Assembly: GCF_008326305.1 (NCBI RefSeq)
Contig: NZ_BIXY01000084.1
Span: 1 to 32,940, forward strand
From: Dictyobacter arantiisoli
Lineage (GTDB): Bacteria; Chloroflexota; Ktedonobacteria; Ktedonobacterales; Ktedonobacteraceae
DNA length: 32,940 nt
Reading direction: 5' to 3'
Part shown: piece by piece, positions 31,118 to 32,940 of the stretch
Position numbering within the stretch: the first letter of the stretch is position 1
How the letters are laid out: each line of letters begins with the position of its first letter
Notes under the pieces: model-generated
The model's input: only the letters and a program-made list of their open reading frames with translations
Database searches by the model: none
What the model was told of the DNA's origin: nothing
Made by a program: the position numbers and the translations under genes

Positions 31118-31295
31118 TTTTGGTTATTACCTCTGTTTTCTGTGATTTGCGATACCAGAGAGATGTGTTTCGAATTTGGGGATGCGGGGTGGATTGTTGT
31201 TCAGTAATGCGATACTTTTGGGAGTTTATGCGTTACTATTGATGAGGATAAATAAAACTCAGCCAGGCCCGTTATTGAGATAGAGGAAGTATTGA

Positions 31296-32621
31296 ATGCA
31301 TACATTATTGAAGCATCTATATGTACATAGGGTGCTCTATGCAGGGATAGCGATCCATATCCTATTCTATATTTCCGTGCTTTTTACTGGCTGGTTTGAT
31401 GTGTTTTTTACGGGCGCGGCGCTGCATGTGGGGGCGAAGGGGATCGATTATTATCAGGTGCCGCGTGGGGCCTGGGCCTTCTTCCACGGCGGTTCGCTGA
31501 CGGGGGTGCCGCTGCCGGATGGGAGCATCTATGGCAAGGAGTTTTACTCGAATAGCAATGTCTATCATCCCTACTTTACGATTACAGTCGGTTCGCTCTT
31601 GAGCGCGTTTCCGGCTGCGCAGTCGCCCTACTTCTGGCTGGGGATCAAGTTTGTCCTGACGATGCTTGTGGTAATCTATCTATATCGCAGTTTCCGGGGG
31701 CATCGGTATGTGGAATGGGGCATCTTCTTGCTGCTCACCAACTTCAGCGTCTATCTGGAACTGGAGGCGTGGCAATTTCACTATGTCTTGAATCTCTTTT
31801 TTCTGCTCATGCTCATCTCCATCGCTAAAAATCAATCCAGGATCTGGGGTGGATTTTATTATGCGCTCAGCCTGCTCGTCAAGCCGATTGGCATCCTCTT
31901 TATCCCCATTCTCCTCATCAAGAGACGCTGGCCGGTTGTCGTCGTAGGAATCCTCATCTTCCTTGTCTGCACCTTCTCTTTCTGGCTCAATGGTAGCGGG
32001 CTCTACTATATAGATAATCTCAAGTCCAATCTGCTGGATCACAACAAATATGGGCCCAACCAGATCATCGCCTTAAACGCCTTCCTGCAATACAGTCCAC
32101 TCACCAACTGGCCCGCGCCCGTCTACCAGATCATCCAATACGCCGCGCTGCTGCTGGCCGTGGGGATCGGGGCGCTGCACAGCACCTCAATCTATAAGGC
32201 CATCTTTCTGATGGTTGCTTACTATCTCTGCTTCTACGACCTCGTCTTTGAATATCAATGGTCCACGCTAGCGATCATCTGCGCCATCTGCCTGATCCTC
32301 GTACCAGAATTCCAGACCCGCTGGTCGCGCATCTGCCTGATCCTGATCAACCTGCCCGGCTGCTTCATCCTCTTCGTCCTGCTGCACAACGGCATCACCA
32401 GCGATCCCAAATTCGGCCTGCTACCCAGCGACACCGTCTGGGAATGGATGGTCGTCAGCAAAGTCGTGCCGCTCCTGCTGCTCTGCATCAGCGTCTGCGC
32501 AGGAGATCCCAGACGCATCGCCCAACAATGCCGCAGCCTCTGGACACGATCCCACAAAGTAACCGACCTGCGCCACCTCTTCGGCGAACCCCGGCACGAA
32601 GAGCAACCCCAGCCATCCTGA
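31296..32621 (+). CDS. Multi-pass GT87/DUF2029-like membrane glycosyltransferase
   Basis: A 441-aa integral membrane protein with about ten helices, for example LYAGIAIHILFYISVLFTGW, GIKFVLTMLVVIYLYRSFRG and LLLTNFSVYLELEAWQFHYV. An N-terminal extracytoplasmic loop carries D-Y-Y-Q-V and SNVYHPYFTITVGSLLSAFP; LVKPIGILFIPILLIKRRWP follows. This resembles DUF2029/GT87 polyprenol-phosphate-sugar-dependent mannosyltransferases: an acidic D-Y in loop 1 and the later L-x-K-P. The activity and sugar are not proven. An AGAGGAAGTA ribosome site supports the ATG. Repeat copies A and B lie immediately before and after it. Confidence 0.75.
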   Translation: MHTLLKHLYVHRVLYAGIAIHILFYISVLFTGWFDVFFTGAALHVGAKGIDYYQVPRGAWAFFHGGSLTGVPLPDGSIYGKEFYSNSNVYHPYFTITVGSLLSAFPAAQSPYFWLGIKFVLTMLVVIYLYRSFRGHRYVEWGIFLLLTNFSVYLELEAWQFHYVLNLFFLLMLISIAKNQSRIWGGFYYALSLLVKPIGILFIPILLIKRRWPVVVVGILIFLVCTFSFWLNGSGLYYIDNLKSNLLDHNKYGPNQIIALNAFLQYSPLTNWPAPVYQIIQYAALLLAVGIGALHSTSIYKAIFLMVAYYLCFYDLVFEYQWSTLAIICAICLILVPEFQTRWSRICLILINLPGCFILFVLLHNGITSDPKFGLLPSDTVWEWMVVSKVVPLLLLCISVCAGDPRRIAQQCRSLWTRSHKVTDLRHLFGEPRHEEQPQPS

Positions 32622-32670
32622 AACGGCTATCACCATACTTCCCCTGGCAAGGGACAGAGCGTCGGGAAAC

Positions 32671-32834
32671 GATGTAGGTGCGTGCCGAGGTCGCAACCGA
32701 GGTGCGCTTTCCTCGTCACGTACGATATGCTCACACGTAGGTCCATCCCTACCCCATCATCATGCCAGCGGCGAGATTACGGTACGATGAACCGGAAAGC
32801 GCACCTCGGTTGCGACCCTGTCTGTTACCCACAT
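32671..32834. mobile_element. Non-coding element with terminal inverted repeats (copy B, short)
   Basis: The left end 32671-32712 is identical by eye to 30765-30806 of copy A. The right end 32781-32834 (ggtacgatgaaccgg, gcacctcggttgcgaccctg ...) is the inverted copy with a diverged last third. The 164-bp unit is an internal-deletion form of copy A. It starts 49 bp after the membrane protein's stop and its right edge abuts the IS4-like remnant. Confidence 0.72.
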
Positions 32835-32838
32835 ATTT

Positions 32839-32940
32839 CTATTCAAGTGTGAGTTCAGAAGCCAGGTGAATTCCTTCTACAAGCGTTTGGATGTATAGCC
32901 AACCTTTCCAGAGGGTTTTCCAGCCTGGCTCTCCGTCTCC
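32839..32940 (-). pseudogene. C-terminal end of an IS4-like transposase, cut by the window edge
   Basis: Read on the minus strand from the window edge, the frame gives GDGEPGWKTLWKGWLYIQTL, then VEGIHLASELTLE and a stop. The P-G-W-K-T-L-W-x-G-W-x-x-x-Q-x-L-V-E-G motif is the usual end of IS4-family-type DDE transposases as I know them. Only about 33 codons are in view, so I cannot say whether the gene is intact. The repeat copy B ends 4 bp past its stop. Confidence 0.6.

Overview
The window reads as accessory-rich chromosome of a Ktedonobacteria-like member of the Chloroflexota. This rests on recalled family style, not on a marker gene: a very large MalT-type LuxR regulator, two luciferase-like (LLM) oxidoreductases, a GT4 glycosyltransferase, a DUF2382 stress protein, a ricin-type lectin with a Tat-like signal, and many decayed transposons (Tn7-like TnsB/TnsC, ISAs1, IS605 TnpB, an IS4-like end). 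No rRNA, tRNA, CRISPR array or housekeeping operon was found.

Layout. 1-1.46 kb: a possible IS tail, a small unknown gene with a clear intrinsic terminator, and a promoter/operator fused to the C-terminal half of a short-chain dehydrogenase (SDR). 1.46-5.3 kb: an XRE/MmyB-type regulator, two convergent LLM oxidoreductases separated by a 25-bp perfect hairpin, and a MarR regulator upstream of the second. 5.3-7.8 kb: TetR, DUF2798 and HlyD-type adaptor genes on the minus strand. 8-11.6 kb: a GNAT acetyltransferase, a DUF2382 stress protein whose 3' end mirrors a nearby glyoxalase/VOC fragment, a repeat element, an RDD-like membrane protein and a nitroreductase. 12-14.9 kb: a GT4 glycosyltransferase, a membrane protein and a lectin. 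15.1-16.8 kb: a wrecked Tn7-like transposase region. 16.9-20.8 kb: an orphan sugar-type binding lipoprotein, IS debris and an ABC-2 exporter pair. 21-24.3 kb: the LuxR/MalT regulator with its promoter and terminator.

24.6-30.7 kb is the most coherent system: a promoter with a palindrome at the start site, then amidohydrolase, Rieske ferredoxin, and an SsuC/SsuA/SsuB-type ABC importer, all on the plus strand. It probably imports and processes a small organic anion; the substrate is unknown. Two insertions interrupt it: a broken tnpB between Rieske and permease, and a multi-hairpin cassette between binding protein and ATPase. 31.3-32.6 kb is a GT87/DUF2029-like membrane protein bracketed by two copies of a non-coding terminal-inverted-repeat element that also occurs near 10 kb. 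The window ends inside an IS4-like transposase.

Most unusual signals: (1) the non-coding element family with 41-58-bp near-identical ends; (2) a TnpB whose RuvC-II glutamate is glycine, with candidate replacement glutamates 50 and 52 residues later; (3) a TnsB/TnsC remnant whose deletion and frameshift points can be read; (4) an inverted duplication that rewrote the end of a stress-protein gene; (5) a MarR gene whose consensus promoter implies a leaderless GTG start.
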